Assembly: GCA_025201375.1 (NCBI GenBank)
Contig: JAIWZP010000021.1
Location: 310,001-374,000 of the forward strand
DNA: 64,000 bases
Reading direction: 5' to 3'
Origin: Gongronella butleri
Taxonomy: Eukaryota; Mucoromycota; Mucoromycetes; Mucorales; Cunninghamellaceae
Shown here: one piece after another, positions 63,516-64,000 of the stretch
Position numbering within the stretch: the first letter of the stretch is position 1
How the letters are laid out: the number at the start of each line of letters is the position of its first letter
The notes under the pieces: model-generated
What the model was told of the DNA's origin: nothing
The model's database searches: none
Seen by the model: only the letters and a program-made list of their open reading frames with translations
Position numbers and translations under genes: made by a program

Positions 63516-64000
63516 ATAGAACCATTATTAAATCTTGCATTTTCCTATCATCATGCCATTTTTTTCTCTTTTTTTTTCTCTCGTGTCCCTGAATTTCAAA
63601 AAGAAACAAGCGCCAAGGCAAGGGGGGGGGCGGGCTAAAGTTAAAACGTGGCTTTCCTGAATCCCACGTGCGTTTCGAAAGCCGATAGCAACGGCCTTGT
63701 CAAAAAGTATAACAAGGAAAAAAAGATGCGGTGCGCGTGTTTTTGGTCAAAAATTTTTTGCGACTTGTGCGACTCGAAAATTTTTTTTTCCTTACCGTGT
63801 TGCTTCACATGCCAATTGATACGCTTTGGTTACCTTGGAGTTACCCGCATGCCCTTGCTCTTCGATTTCTTCCTCACTCGGCCTGCCTTTTTATTTTCAC
63901 GCAACACAGAAATCAAAAATGCCCCTTGGCTTTCTTTTTAGGTTATCGCGTCACCTTTTTGCATCCTTTTGGCCCCTATCAACCGCAATGGGGAACGCTT
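63516..64000. other. 3' flank of NOC3, no gene seen
   Basis: Contains a G-run (63,624-63,631) and T-runs. Open frame 63,648-63,941 has no resemblance to any family and may be chance. Confidence 0.4.

Overview
This is nuclear DNA of a filamentous, early-diverging fungus, most likely Mucoromycota. The genes carry many short GT-AG introns. Several families present are lost or rare in Dikarya model yeasts: a NELF-A-like elongation factor, a full-length membrane-bound SREBP, a ricin-B/CipC-type lectin protein and a secreted 3D-domain protein. The lineage is inferred from gene content, not from a marker gene. Exons are moderately GC-rich. Introns and 5' leaders are full of poly-T/poly-A tracts, and many introns begin GT followed directly by a long A-run.

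Layout. 1-2.7 kb: 3' part of a lectin-like gene (+) and a BSD-domain gene (-). 2.7-7.2 kb: repeat-rich intergenic DNA holding repeat copies A1 and C1 and a 1.0-kb foldback element with Tc1-type ends. 7.2-9.8 kb: an MFS sugar transporter (-) with a 5-nt microexon. 9.8-13.7 kb: no supportable gene. 13.7-17.6 kb: VPS39 (-). 17.9-19.5 kb: repeat A2 and a gene remnant. 19.8-26.0 kb: NELF-A-like, F-box/LRR and STE14 genes (-). 26.2-32.7 kb: IST1, a SAPS-like phosphatase subunit and NOT4 (+). 32.7-35.7 kb: repeats B1 and C2. 35.7-38.0 kb: a UPF0220/VPS68-TMEM50 protein and a secreted 3D-domain protein (+). 38.1-39.7 kb: glutaryl-CoA dehydrogenase (-). 41.5-47.2 kb: repeat A3, split by a solo LTR and by a 3.7-kb two-gene mobile element. 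48.7 kb: a tRNA-Lys-like gene. 49.3-56.3 kb: an Hsp70-like gene (-) and SREBP (+), divergently transcribed. 56.9-57.4 kb: a gag-like ORF with one in-frame stop. 58.2-58.9 kb: repeat B2. 60.2-63.5 kb: NOC3 (+).

The housekeeping genes serve vesicle and endosome traffic (VPS39, IST1, UPF0220), transcription and mRNA control (NELF-A-like, NOT4, SREBP), ribosome assembly (NOC3), CaaX processing (STE14) and lysine/tryptophan catabolism (GCDH). They are not an operon-like pathway cluster.

The most unusual object is the element at about 43,131-46,844. It has two identical 223-bp direct repeats and two divergent intronless AT-rich genes. One gene encodes a DDE transposase with a C-terminal chromodomain. 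The other encodes a protein with a plausible Rep_trans-type replication-initiator core. It sits in a repeat whose empty site is seen in paralogous copy A1. Terminal direct repeats plus DDE transposase plus Rep-like protein match no element class I can name.
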